57,500 nt of DNA from Mesostigma viride (taxonomy: Eukaryota > Streptophyta > Mesostigmatophyceae > Mesostigmatales > Mesostigmataceae), in contig RPFO01000072.1 in NCBI GenBank assembly GCA_009746045.1, forward strand, positions 2,937,323 to 2,994,822, given 5' to 3'. Shown piece by piece: positions 17,750-30,000 of this stretch; the stretch's first letter is position 1; every line of letters starts with the position of its first letter. Under the pieces are notes generated by a model. That model ran no database searches. It had not been told where the DNA came from and saw only the letters and a program-made list of their open reading frames with translations. Made by a program: the position numbers and the translations under genes.

Positions 17750-19912
17750 GCATACCACCTATGCGTCAGCCACGAGCCACGAGCCACGAGCCGCGAGCTA
17801 GGTAGCCATGGCTGACGGTGGCGCTCATAACTTTCACGTTTGGGCATCAATTTTGGTCGTGAATATCACAATCGCTTCGTCTTTCTAAGACGCACATGCT
17901 GATATATTTTCACGAAGCTAAAACGCAATATTATGACGAGCAAACGCTCGACTACGCAACGCAGCCTGGCGTCTGCGATGAGCCATGCAATAGAATTCGG
18001 CTGTGCACGCAAGCTCCTGGCGGCTGTACGGCTCCGGCCTACCAGGCAGCGGTGACACTACTCAAGCGTAAGTAGTTTACTCCGACGGCTCCACCTGCGG
18101 CCTCGCCCTCGGCATCGCCCGATCCAAAACGCAGTCGCCCAGCAGAATCGCGCCCAACAGAACCGCGCTTTCGGCCCCGGCCAACCCTTCAAAGTTGACG
18201 ATCACCGCGACTGGACCAACATGACCCCGAGCACTCAGCCCTGCACTGCATCTTCTATGGGGACTACGCCTCGCTTGAGTCGCTTCATGAGCTGGCCCTC
18301 CATATCCGTCCACAGCATCGACCACCTTGACATCAACCCGGACGGCACATGCATGGTGTCCCCTCACCTGTTATGTGACGGAGTGGTCCCACCCCCGCGC
18401 CCCCGATCCTCCAGCATGTGCATCATTCTGTGATCCTTCCTCATGCGCACTCTGATGGCGATATCTGGGTTCCTTCCATGCAGTTCCGCAACCACATTCC
18501 GCTTCATCCTTACAAGCCCTCGAGCAGCACGTGACTCCCCTCACTGCAGACGTGGCAGCAATTAATGCCGGGCAGCACGCTGGCTGCTGAGCTCGGACCT
18601 GACCTTTCCAACACCGTCACCTCCACCCCCACCCTCCTCGCCTCGATCCACCTGAGTCCACGGCCGCTGCCGCCTCCCGCCTCCATGCGGCATGCACCAC
18701 CGACATCAAGGCCCAGCCAGCTCCTCGACATCGACAAGCGCCTCTGGACACGACAGCTAGCGCCATCGCCACCGCCATTGAGTGCCTGCAAAACACCGCA
18801 GGCCTCACCGCCCAGGCGGTGAAGGACATTGCCACCCGGCCGGCCAGCACTCTCACTGGCCCAGCCGACGATGCTCCTCCCACCCAGACCTGGGCGGACA
18901 TGCTGAAGCACCGGCCACACCACTCCACCACCTCCACCATTTCGCCGCACAGCTCAAGCAACAAACGCTCGACCTCCGCGAGGAGGCCGACATCACCAAG
19001 CGCAGCCATAATGTCATCGTCAAGCATGCCGACTTCGACCAGCCGGCAGGTGAGGACTCGGAGTCTCTTGCCATATACCGACGTTTTACTGTGACATTCT
19101 TACCCCCATCATGCAACTCACTGGTGAGCTGCGGATGTCGGCTGTCCGGCCTCCCCGCGCGCGGGGTAAGGCTGGCCCGGCTCCCCTGCTCCTCACCTTT
19201 AATAAACTTGTACGTTGGCGGATAAGCTGTTGATTGTTTCTTAAATGCCGCAACTGGAAGCTCTCGAGACTTCCTGCATGCTGCATGTCCAGACGACGAC
19301 TTGACCCTGGCACAGCAACAGCGGCGGCGGGAGCTATGGCCGACCTACCTCCAGCTCCAGCAGACCGCAGGGGGGAAACCGGTATACTGGAGGGGGGCCG
19401 CGGTCATCCACATCGACCACATGCCCTGGCAGCTAGGCGCGCCCTGCCACCCCAGCAATCCCAGTTTAGGGAATATATAGCAGTAGTGTAGATTAGTCAG
19501 GCTTAGCTTAGTAGCACGTGGCCCAAGCCAGTATGCATGCGATCAGTGCATGTGCGCCTATAATGGCCAATGCATGGGACTCCCCGCGGATGATGCATTA
19601 AGAATTTAGCCACGGTCTGCCTACGGCAGAGAGCCACTCTCTGCTGAGACGCCATGCCCTAGCCATTGTTTAGCCATTATGATCTTTCACCCTATGTCCG
19701 CACCTTCGCTGCTCCACTATATATGGGAATACATAGTGGTGCAGGCGCACTTTGTGCACCTAGAGCAGGTGTAGTAATTTACACCCTACCCTTGCAGGAA
19801 GTAGCCCGGCCAGAATGTACATATTACATGCAAGCCATATACCCCTTCAAGGAATAAGTGTGCTACATGTACTCCCGACGGACGGATATGCTCCTATTTA
19901 ATTTAATTTTTT
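17750..19912 (+). mobile_element. ORF1-only non-LTR retroelement, near full length, forward strand
   Basis: It has a (CCACGAG)n start, a leader shared with 2460-2600 (reverse) and 40816-40940, a decayed ORF1 from the ATG at about 17942, a 3' UTR (19490-19870) and a TTTAATTTAA tail. A 6-bp ATGACA duplication (17744-17749 and 19913-19918) marks the insertion site inside an older LINE tail. ORF1 is recognisable in pieces (NKRSTSARRPTSPS in a wrong frame, DDDLTLAQQQRRRELW and PVYWRGAAV near 19290-19410) but has many frameshifts. It has no reverse transcriptase. Confidence 0.65.
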
Positions 19913-20018
19913 ATGACACGCAAGTACTTACATACTTACTTGGATGCCTTGGTTGTAATTACTACGCATATCCCTAGTGGTCCCAGCCCAGTTTGAAAAC
20001 CGCAATTCCTCCCTCTCT

Positions 20019-20300
20019 CTAGATCTCTTGCTTGGACTGCTATGCAGAACAAGAAGAGGTGGCAGACCATCGTCCAGGCTCACACGCCAGCCCCTGTGGG
20101 CAAGGCCCCTTCCCCCTGGGCAGGAGGAAGGGGCGCTTTGCTGAGCAGCGTTGTTAGGATTTTTTCTTAGCTTAGAGTTAGCTTAGTTAGGTTTCGCGGC
20201 TTCGCTCACCTCCATTGATCCATCAAGCAAGGGAATACGTGCTATGTACATGATTTCCCAACGGAGTCATGTTAATTCAATTTAATTTAATTTAATACCC
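20019..20300 (+). mobile_element. Non-LTR retroelement 3' end, forward strand
   Basis: This is the forward copy of the unit at 15906-16190. It encodes the short MQNKKRWQTIVQAHTPA end, then a 3' UTR with CTTAGAGTTAGCTTAG and GGTTTCGCGGC, the tip TTTCCCAACGGAGTCATG and a (TTTAA)n tail ending near 20295. It is 5'-truncated. Confidence 0.6.
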
Positions 20301-21000
20301 ATCTATTATATCGTCAAGGTACGACATGTAGATTCCGCGGCTATAGGGGTCTCCCGATCCATATAGGCATCTCAAGTCTATAACGTTCGTACCCAACATG
20401 CACCCCCAAGTCGGTGGCCTGGGGCAACGCGTGTGACCAGATTTGGCAAACACAGTGATAGTTCAGGCCGTGCCGCCTGCACCCCGGCAACTAGTGGTTA
20501 GATAGATCGACAGTCCACCTCCACCTCCATCTCCATCACCATCTCCGAGGATTTATTATGCTCGACACGTCTCGCAGTGTACATGTTTCTTAATTCATTA
20601 TTAATTACCCAACTGCCAAAAAAATCTTTACTGGAGAGTGGTGCCAGTAATTCGGAGATTCTGCTGGATCTACAACGTGAGCTGATGGTGGGTAGGAGTA
20701 CTACACACCTGTGCTAAGACGCCTAAGAGTAATATGCCTGCTGGATCTACTGCACGAGCTAATGGTGCGTACTATACCTACTATATGTCTACCTACTGCA
20801 GTTGTGCCTGCAGTACTATGCCTGCTGAATCTGCTGCGCGCCCTTTCTTACCAAAATACACGTAATGTGCACGCGTAAATTTGTGATCTCACCCAGCTAG
20901 CCACATAACTAGATGTGGGATTTGGGTGGTGTTATCCTTGACCTCCATGGTACATCAAGAGCCCATGTAATCCCCACAACTAATACATACAATGCCTCAG
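20301..21000. other. Intergenic region 3' of the GTPase-like gene
   Basis: No gene was found. A diverged repeat of about 85 bp (CTGCTGGATCTAC...GAGCTGATGGTG) occurs near 20660, 20738 and 20820. It probably includes the 3' UTR of the minus-strand gene ending at 21001. Confidence 0.4.
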
Positions 21001-24000
21001 TTACCTCACTACCCCGTCATCCACCTCCACTGTCACCTCCACTGCAAACTTGGCTCCCATGCGCCAAGGCTTTGCGTGCTGGCTCCTGCTCGTTCCCTCA
21101 GCACCCTCAGCATCCATATGTTCGGATGGCATCCGCACCAGACACTGGCCATCATGGTCACATGGCGGCAAACTCCTTGGACCAAACAACCCGACCCCTT
21201 CAGACGAGTTGTCGCCCTCACAAAGCCTAGCGGTGACAGCGGTGGATCGGCCGCACGCCGCCTGCAACGCAGACACAACCCTGGGCCACGCGTCACGCGG
21301 CACCCTCAGGGTGCCCATATCCAGGCATGGGAGCTCCTCTGTTGCACCCCCGGAGCTGCCCCCGTCCCTGCCCAAGCCAACATCAAAATCGACATCAACG
21401 CCTGCGTGCATATTGGAACGGATCTCTCTGCCGACACCCGCATTGGATGCTCGGCCACCAACGGACTTGTCCACTTGTAATGAAGCTCCACCCTGCCCTG
21501 GCGGGTCCCTGGGACCAACCTCCCTGGCATCCCTGGCCACCCGGTCGCCCCCCTGGCCAGGCTCTCCGCCGGCTCCTTTGGTGTCAATCCTTGGCTCCTC
21601 TGGCCAGGCCTTAGCTGGCCAGGTCTCTGTCGCTCCTCCCGTGCTGGAGCAGAAATCTGCACAACCCGGCGGGGAGGTTACAGCAATACTATAGTTGTAC
21701 TGAAGGTTGTCCTGTAGTTGTTGCTCTTTGACGGCTCCTCCCTTGCCGCTGGCATCTGCTACATTAGGAGGTGTTGCCTCGCAAGGCAATCCTGCGGGCC
21801 CCGCCATGGAGCCATGAACCAGAGGGGAGTCCAGATGGCCTTGAAGAATGGCCGTGGCCAGCGCCCACTCCTCGAGCGCCCACAGGAGACGGTCAAAGGG
21901 CAGCACGGACCAATCCTTGCCGCCATCAAGACGCGACGCTCCCGTTCCTGTTCGGGCTGGCGTTCCCGTATGGCCATGTGTTCCTGTGGGCAGCTGGGTT
22001 GGAGAGATGGGAGGGGGGCGAGGACCACCCAAGGACAGCGCCGTCGTCCCCGCCACCAAGCTAATGCTGTCCGCCACCAAACCACTGCTGTCGGCCGGTT
22101 GGCCATCCCTTTCTTCATACCCCGGGTCAGCCAGCAGTTGCTGAATAATGGCTCGCAGCTCTGCCACTGCCAGCTGTAGCTGGCCCCGCCCCCTCCTCCC
22201 AGCCCCCCACCTTCCCCACCTCTATCGCCCCCCCCCCCCATCTTTCCTGCTTCCCCCCCCCCCATCATCTCCTCCACCTTCCCCACTTCCCCCACCTTCT
22301 TTCCCCCCCCTGGCATCCACATTCGTCCCATCCACACCAACGTCCGATCTGGCCGCATTGTGCATGTCCGAGTCTCCGAGACAAGGAGGAGTTGCCGAGG
22401 GACCAAAGGGGGGAGGGGCACATATCAAAGCAGCAGGAGGAGGAAGCGAAGAATTGGGAGAAGGAGACGGAGGAGGATGAGGAGCACGAGGATTCGCAGC
22501 AGCTGCTGCCGCCCGGCCCAGCCATTCCTCCCCCGCCGTCCCCTGCACAAACAATGCCTCGATCACAGCCAGCAGGCGCGGGTGTGACGGGAAACGGAAG
22601 CAAACCTCCCGAAACCACCCCGCGTGGGCCGCCGCCTCCTCCGGCCCCAGCGGAGAGGACCCAGGCCTGCCGCCATCAGCATTTGCCGGCATGATGCCTA
22701 GGAGCTCGCTTCCCTCCACGCCGCCCTTGCCACCCATCTGCCCATGGGTCAACGAACTCTCACCAGCGACACGTTGCCCTCCTAAGAACCCACCGGAATC
22801 ACCTTGCTCCCCCGAACGCTGGCCCTCACCCGCGGCACCATGACCCTGAACATATCTGCATCCCAAAGGCGCTCCACCATCGGCCGCAGCACGTGGTTGC
22901 CGGAGAAAGTGATCGCCCACCATCCCCTCATCCCCCGTGGTGACGCGGACGGCACCATGACCGCCACCGTGATCGACATCATCCGCCGCCTCTCGTGCAC
23001 GCTTTGGCCCCACCCGCGGTGGCGCCCCCTGGGGGCCACACAGGGCACCCAACACCTGCTGCCCGGCGTGCCCTGGCTCATCCCCCGCACCGCCCGTCGA
23101 CGCTCGGGAATCCACTGGGCCACTGCGTCCATAAATAGAACCACCACGTCGCTCTGGACCCGCTCCCTGTTGTATCGGCGCGGCCATTTCTGCCATCGCC
23201 TGCCACCGTGGCGACCACACCAGGCGGTAGCACCTGCCATCCGCCCCCTTGACCTGAAACCGCACCGCGAGGCTCGCGTGGCCTTCCCCCGCGTGGGCCA
23301 GGCCCAGCCCCGCGGACGCCAGCTGGCCCGCGACGGGGCCAAAGCGCTGCAGCAGCAGCGTGGGCGGGGCATCCAGGAACTCGAGGGACGAGAGGTAGCA
23401 GGAGAGGTCGCCCGCGGAGAGCCACGCTTGCCCGCGGTCGGTGGCTGGGCGTCGGGAGGCTGGCGCTGGCGGATTGGTTCCCGTAATTCTCGTGGGTGCA
23501 GAGTCCAGACCGATGATGCCGCGACCATATGCGGATGCGTCGCCGCGGTCAGTCGCGAGGAGTCGTTGGGGGTATTCCTTGAGAGCCAGGGAATCCGACT
23601 CCTTGGAACGAGGGGTAGCCTGTGCATACCCTATTTCCGTCGCGGATGCATGACCGGCGACGCCAGAATTGGAGGCTGGTGGCTGACCAGCAGTGCCGTG
23701 CCTTGGTGCCCCGAACTCATCAGCGCCCATGTGGGTGGCTGGTAGTGAGGCGGCCTCATTGAAAGGAGTGCCTACGAATGTCTGGTGGCATGCCTCGTCG
23801 GGGGCATCGGGGGACTTGTGGTATGGAACGTGGTTGGAGGGTGCTAGGTCAGCCCCTACCTCTAGACTCGTCGTCAAGGGGAAGAGATCGACTCCTTCCT
23901 CGCGGCTCATCTCCAGCAGATGCTTCACAACAAGCGCATCCGGGGTCTGGAGGCGAAGCGGGTTCAGGGTGGTGAGGGGTGGGCGATGGGTGGGTTCGGG

Positions 24001-27000
24001 GTTGTGAGGGGTGCGTGAGGGGTAGGTTAGGGGTGGGTTAGGGGTGGTGAGGGGCGGGTAAAGTGGTAATGAGGGGTGGTTCCAAGCATCCATCAGACAC
24101 AACCAGCGGGCTCAGCGAGTCAGGCTGAGGAGTGGGTGATGAGCAGTCAATGGCATGGTGGTATGTGGTGGGGGTGGCGTGGGGTGGGGTGGGGGAGGGG
24201 GTGCGACAAATACCGGTGGTGTTGACAGCAGGGTGAGGGGGTCCGGTATGTCAGGTGAGGGAATGGCAAGGCAACTTGGGATGGATACGATGAACACATG
24301 GCTGAATAGACTTCCCTGCCAAGTGGTCACCAATCGGCCAATGAGCAAGATAGATACGACCATGACTCATGACGCACAAAGTACACCATAAGCAGACAGA
24401 GTGTACAAAGCCACATAGCCACCTCCCATACCCGAAATGCCTTGTACAAGAGCCATGCGCTGACCGGCACGCTATGTGCGTCAGGCTTGATGCTGACTGA
24501 ATACTAATGCCCATGCTAAACACCCTTACACACCCCTTAGCTGCATATAAACTAAAATATATACATATATATGACACATATATCTCACCTTTAGTTATAA
24601 GCACGAGTCAGGCATCTCCCAAGCTGGACGGATTTCATACCCATTCTTCACAGGCGGATGGAGTGCCACCAAGAAAGCTACTCACCGCCACATCGAAAAT
24701 TTCGTGAGCGGTATTCTTTCAACCTGCTCACAAATATGGATGTGTTCAATGAGTTCAATAATTTAGGATAGCCACAAATGTGCCACATGCAGTCCAAACT
24801 CACCAACGCATGCATAACCCCTCGCAGCAACACATAATCTACGTACTCACCGCACTAGGTAACAAAACGACTCACCCCCAAGCTTGGTAAAGGTACTCAC
24901 TGTCCCACTACATAAACCTACAGACAGTCACTCTCAGCAATAAAACCGCTCACCGTCATGTTCGATGCCATGCTCACTGACATGTCAAAGTAATCTATCA
25001 TTATTAGTATATATATTATTTGTGGTTCTGGACTTTGAGGGAGGCGGCCGGCACATGCTCATTGACGTTTCTGTGGCTCGCCCCTCGGCTCTTAGCCATG
25101 TGGTTGGTGCATCCCAGGCGGCGGGCTACACGGCGGATCGGGCTGAGCGGGCCAAGCTCACGGCCCATGGCGACGTCGGGCACCACCGTGTGGTGCCCTT
25201 TGTCTTGGAGGAGTTCGGGGCCATGGGGGCCCTGACCGCCGGCTTATGTACGGAGTGCTGCCGGCTCCGCGAGGACCGCCTGGACCTGGAGGGCCAGCGG
25301 GCCCCTTGGTCAGCGGGGATCTGGGTGTCGTACTGGCGCCAACGCCTTTCGGTAGCGATTACCCGGGCTACGGCTGACATCTTGCTCCGCCGCACGCGGG
25401 CTGACTTTGCGGGCGCAGCACAGTTATTAGGCTGTTTTACTTCGTTCCATGGCGTGGAGTGTCCCATGCCGGCTTGTCGTTCTTTTGTCGTAGTATCTCT
25501 TGTTAGCGTTGGCTTTGGTTATGTTTACTTGGGTGCCCTCGTTCTCATGTAAGTAATTATACTTTTTTTATCTATATCTATCATTATTATTTCTGGATAC
25601 CCAAACTAATAGACCTGCTCACCCACCACACCTCACCAACCTTCCGACCTTCAATGTCATATGAACCCGCTCAGCGGACCACCCGATAAACCTCTACTGA
25701 TTGTCACACTTCAACAACAACCGCCGCTCACCGGCACACCAAATCTACAGATCTTCACACTTTAACAATGACTGCCGCTCACCGTCACCGAGTGGGTCAT
25801 CGAGTGCGCGAACAGTGCCACCGTGGTCGCGACAACGGCCCCCACGTCCAGGGACCCTGCGACCGGGTCCGCCACGTGCCGCCCAGGGACCACGCCCGTG
25901 AAGCGGATCCCCCACCCCCGTTGACACGCCACCCTTTCCAGCAATGTCGCCACCCACGCGATGAGCGGGTGGCAGTACGACGCATCAGCGGGGCCTCCCG
26001 CTCCTGTGGGGCCGCGCGACAGCTCTTCGTCGACCTCGGGGTCAACAGAAGAGAGATCTTCGTTAGAGACGGAGGAGATGACCTTCCGGGGGACCCACCA
26101 GGGTGGGTCATCTATGATCCCACCCTGCGCTCGTCCATCCCCGTGCGTGGCCCCGTGCCATCCGTCCCCGTGCCTGTTACCGTCGCACGCCACCGGCCTG
26201 AGCTGGTGCTGGTCGGGTGCGGGTCCTGCAGAGGCGAACGCACAGCCCATCGTCTTTGCAAGGCCTGTCCATCCATCCTGATGGCCATCCCTGCCCCCTC
26301 GCTCCTTTTCCTTGTCCTTTGGAACCGACCGCGAGTCCCCTCCCTGGTACCCTCCCTGGTACTCCCACGGCCACGCCCCCGTGTCATGATCATGATGGGC
26401 CTGCCTGGGCCCCCGGTGCTCGAACCCCGCCACCTGTTGAGCGACTGCTCTCGAGGCCGTCACCGCGCTCCGGTCAAAGGCCGCTGCAGGGGGCAGACGC
26501 GAGAAGCAGAGGAGCACCTCGTGGCCGTGAGGCAGCACGCGCGAGAGGTAATCGAGTCGAGCCAGCAGGGTCGCGAGGGAGGAGGCCTTGACGGCCAGCG
26601 AGCGCCCGTGACAGGAGCAAGCACAAGCTTGTGGACTGTTCCCACCACAAGTTCCCTTCTCCATCGGGCAACCGCATGACTCCCCAGCACAAGTGCAAGG
26701 CCCGCCAGGACAAGTTTTCGATGTTGATGCGGTTGTTGACGTCCTTGCTGCTGCTGAAGAGGTCATTGATGATGTTGTTGAAGTGTCAGTGCATGGCATC
26801 GGCTCGACCAGCGTCTGGCAGTTGACAAAGTAGACTGTCTTGCGGGCCTCCTGCAGCAGCGACAGGGACCGCTCCAGGGTGTCGCCCATGGCATCGGCGC
26901 AGTGGGCGCGGCCGGACATCATCTGGTCAAGGTGGTCACCACCCAGTTCGATGAATTGGACCATCTGGGGGGGGGAGGGGGCGGGTGGGGCAAAGCGGGG

Positions 27001-30000
27001 TGGGGAAGTGACTAAAATGGTGGCTACACGCCATGCTCCATGATCAGACCATCGGGGGGGGATGGGAAGTCTGAAGTCTGCGTGTGTGTGTGGTGGTGGT
27101 GGTGGTGGTGGTGGGGCATACGTGGGGGATGTTGACCTGAACAGTGGCTGTCTGCCATGTTTGATGAATGGGACAATCTGCTGGAAAGGTAGGTGGGGGT
27201 CAGCGTGTAGGAGGGCAACGCGTGGGCGGAGATACAGAGAATGCTGTCTAGGTGCCACGTTTGATGCGTTGGACCATCAGGAGGGGGGGGGGGGGCGGGC
27301 ATCGGATACGGGGAGCACGGGGAGAGAAGGATGATGAGAATGCCTGGCACGTGATGTGTGGAACAAGAAATGCCATGAGTCAGGTTTGATGAACGATGCC
27401 AAGTGTCAAGTTTCCTGGATGGGACCCTCCGGGCGTTGGGGCACGGTATTGGGGGGGTAGTGAGGGTGAGGGGTGTGGGGAGGGTGAGACGTGTCGCACG
27501 CGGGATGTGACTGGGAGGGGTGTGAAGAGTGCGTGCAGAGGGGGGGCCTGTGGGGAGGGCGAGGAAGGTGAGGAGGGCGGGGGCGACGAAAAAGGTGGGA
27601 AGGGCAGAGATGGTGGGGGTATATATTTTGCGGAGTATTTTGGGGGGGCTGTGACGATGGTGCAAACATGCGCAAGTCAACGTGGCAGACATGGTAGAGG
27701 TATGGCGGGGAGGGGCAGGGGGGCGGGGGAGGCATCACAGTACACATGGACTAGCCAGCGTCGTTTCATAATAAGACACGACCCAGCGCGGTTGGAAACG
27801 TGGTGCCATCAACTGAGGCACTAACTACCACCACCTCTTGACTCATGCCTATCTTTCTGTGAGGCTCTTGGCTGGGAGACCTTTCTACACAGGCACGCCT
27901 TTGATGTATTTACTACCCTACGCCTTTGATGCAATCCTTACTATTTGGTATTGATTTCTCCATCTACTTGTGTACTCCAGACCTCAGCACGTATCCCAGG
28001 TCAGGCTATCTATTTGTGTACTCGATTACTTACCACATATCGCAGGTCAGGCTCCAGGTCGTCCCACCCCTGGATCCCAAACTCCTGGAGGAAGAAACTG
28101 AAGCTGTCGACCGTCATCAGGAAGCTGGCCCGCGCTGGTGGTGTGGCCAGCGGAGAGGTGCACACAAGCAGGGAGGGCGGAAAGGGAGCACGGGGAGGTG
28201 TGTGCAAACGGGTAGGGATGAGGAGAATGTAGAAATGGGGAACACAGAAAAGAGGGAGGGGTCCAGCTGAGCACATCTGGTTGAGTTCCATATAATCTAT
28301 TTTGTTTCTTTACCCTCACCAAGGGCAGGCAAGCATGCCACCTGGGCACCCACAAGGGAGCAAAGGAGGCGTAGGGACAGCAAGTTGACTACAGTACTGT
28401 AGCGTAAGTAATGTGCCCACGGCCATGCAAGGCACCACCCTTTGGGGGGACCCTAACAAGGGGCTGGTTTCCGAATTTGTTGATGAGCGTGCTGGAGCTC
28501 GGCACGGGCAAGCCCTCGAGAGCATGCGGGGCAAGGTGATGCAAGAGGTGATCCCATCGTACGGTTTGATCCACGGTTTGGCAAGGAGGCGGATATTGCA
28601 AGGGGATATAGAAGGCAAGGGGATATTGTAAGGAATATGTGCTACATGATCTCCCAACGGAGGCATGTTATAATTTAATTGTAAGTAAGCTTTGGAAATG
28701 GAATCGTGGAAGAAACATGTATGAGGGAATGATCATTTACCATACATGATGTCAAATGTGAAGTGAGACAACTATTCCTGGACGCATGGCGATCCAACGC
28801 CGTGGAAGGACTAGTGTCTGAGAACTGGGATTTGGGAAACTACGACCGAATTCCATCTGTGTGAAGAACCTGAATCCTGTCGACTAGCACCTGTGCGCTG
28901 GTACTAACAGCATCTCGCAACCAGGCCCCATCATGACGATGACCGTCACTATGACTTCGCAAGGCAACCCTTTTGGATTGGGAAAATGTTGCACAAATGT
29001 CCCACGCATGTGCCCCCCGAGCTTCATGGGGGTTGGCATGCGATCCTAAGGATCGTGTTCTTCCGTCAGGCTGCTGCTGAGAGATTCAGACAGTCGGTGG
29101 CTCCCCTGCCATCCATCCATACGCGTGAGGAGCTAGGGTAGGCCTCTCAAGGAGGTCCAACGGCAGCATTAGAACAACAATCGGCACACAAGAGGTGGCA
29201 TGTATTGCAAGCCACACGCGATGCTCATCAGGTAGCGTCAATAAAGGCCCTTAGTGTGTATATAGTGTATAGGTAGCCTTAGTGTCGAGACTGAACAAGT
29301 CTCGAGTGGACACGTGTGTAGTACTCCTACACACACAGATCTCAAATGATTTATCTAGTACAAATCCGACTGGCTTGCATCACTCCCCGGACAGGAGAAC
29401 TTTTGCGGTTGGACTGTAGGTGTCAGCGGGCAATGCCTTAGGATCAGGAGACGTCCGTCCTATAGTCAGCAAAAGTGGGTGCGAGAGGTCCCCAGTTCGA
29501 TTCCGGCCTGGATTCATTTGCAGATCGCGTTTTCCGCGGACCGGCACTGAGCGCAAATGGTTTTCACTATTTGCGGCGTGCCAAATCAGAATATATGTAG
29601 CCTAAGTGTGTGTATAGTGGTAGCCTTAGTGTGTGTATAGTGGTAGCCTTAGTGTGTGTATAGTGGTAGTCTTAGTGTGTGTGTGCGTATAGTGGTAGCG
29701 TGGCCTCTGGCCAAGAACGTCCTGTGATGGGCCGAGCACGCACATACATGTCCAGGAACAGGAGCTCCCAGAAAAACCGCGACTAGACATACATAGGTGG
29801 TGGCATAGGCCCGCAGAGCATGGCTGTCCCTTCACGGGCACGCATCACAATACCAGGGAAATTCAACAGCAGTCGTTCGATTCGGGACAACAAAGGAGGC
29901 CCGCAGCAAACCGTAGACTAAATTAACATAACTATCTAGGTAGAAACTGATGAGCTAGCTACAAATACTGTCCTCCCAGCCGACGCATCAAAGGAGACGA

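Noticed and set aside
22804-23745. 313-codon forward ORF opposite the GTPase-like last exon
   Set aside because: It is a shadow frame. The minus frame connects in phase with upstream exons and has more protein-like blocks.
23940-24070. Telomere-like GGGTTAG repeats
   Set aside because: Units such as GGTTAGGGGTGGG are irregular, short and embedded in a pyrimidine/purine-rich intron end. They are not a telomere array.
29480-29520. tRNA gene
   Set aside because: A T-loop-like GTTCGATTCC is present, but the acceptor and anticodon stems do not pair, and the sequence is part of a dispersed SINE.
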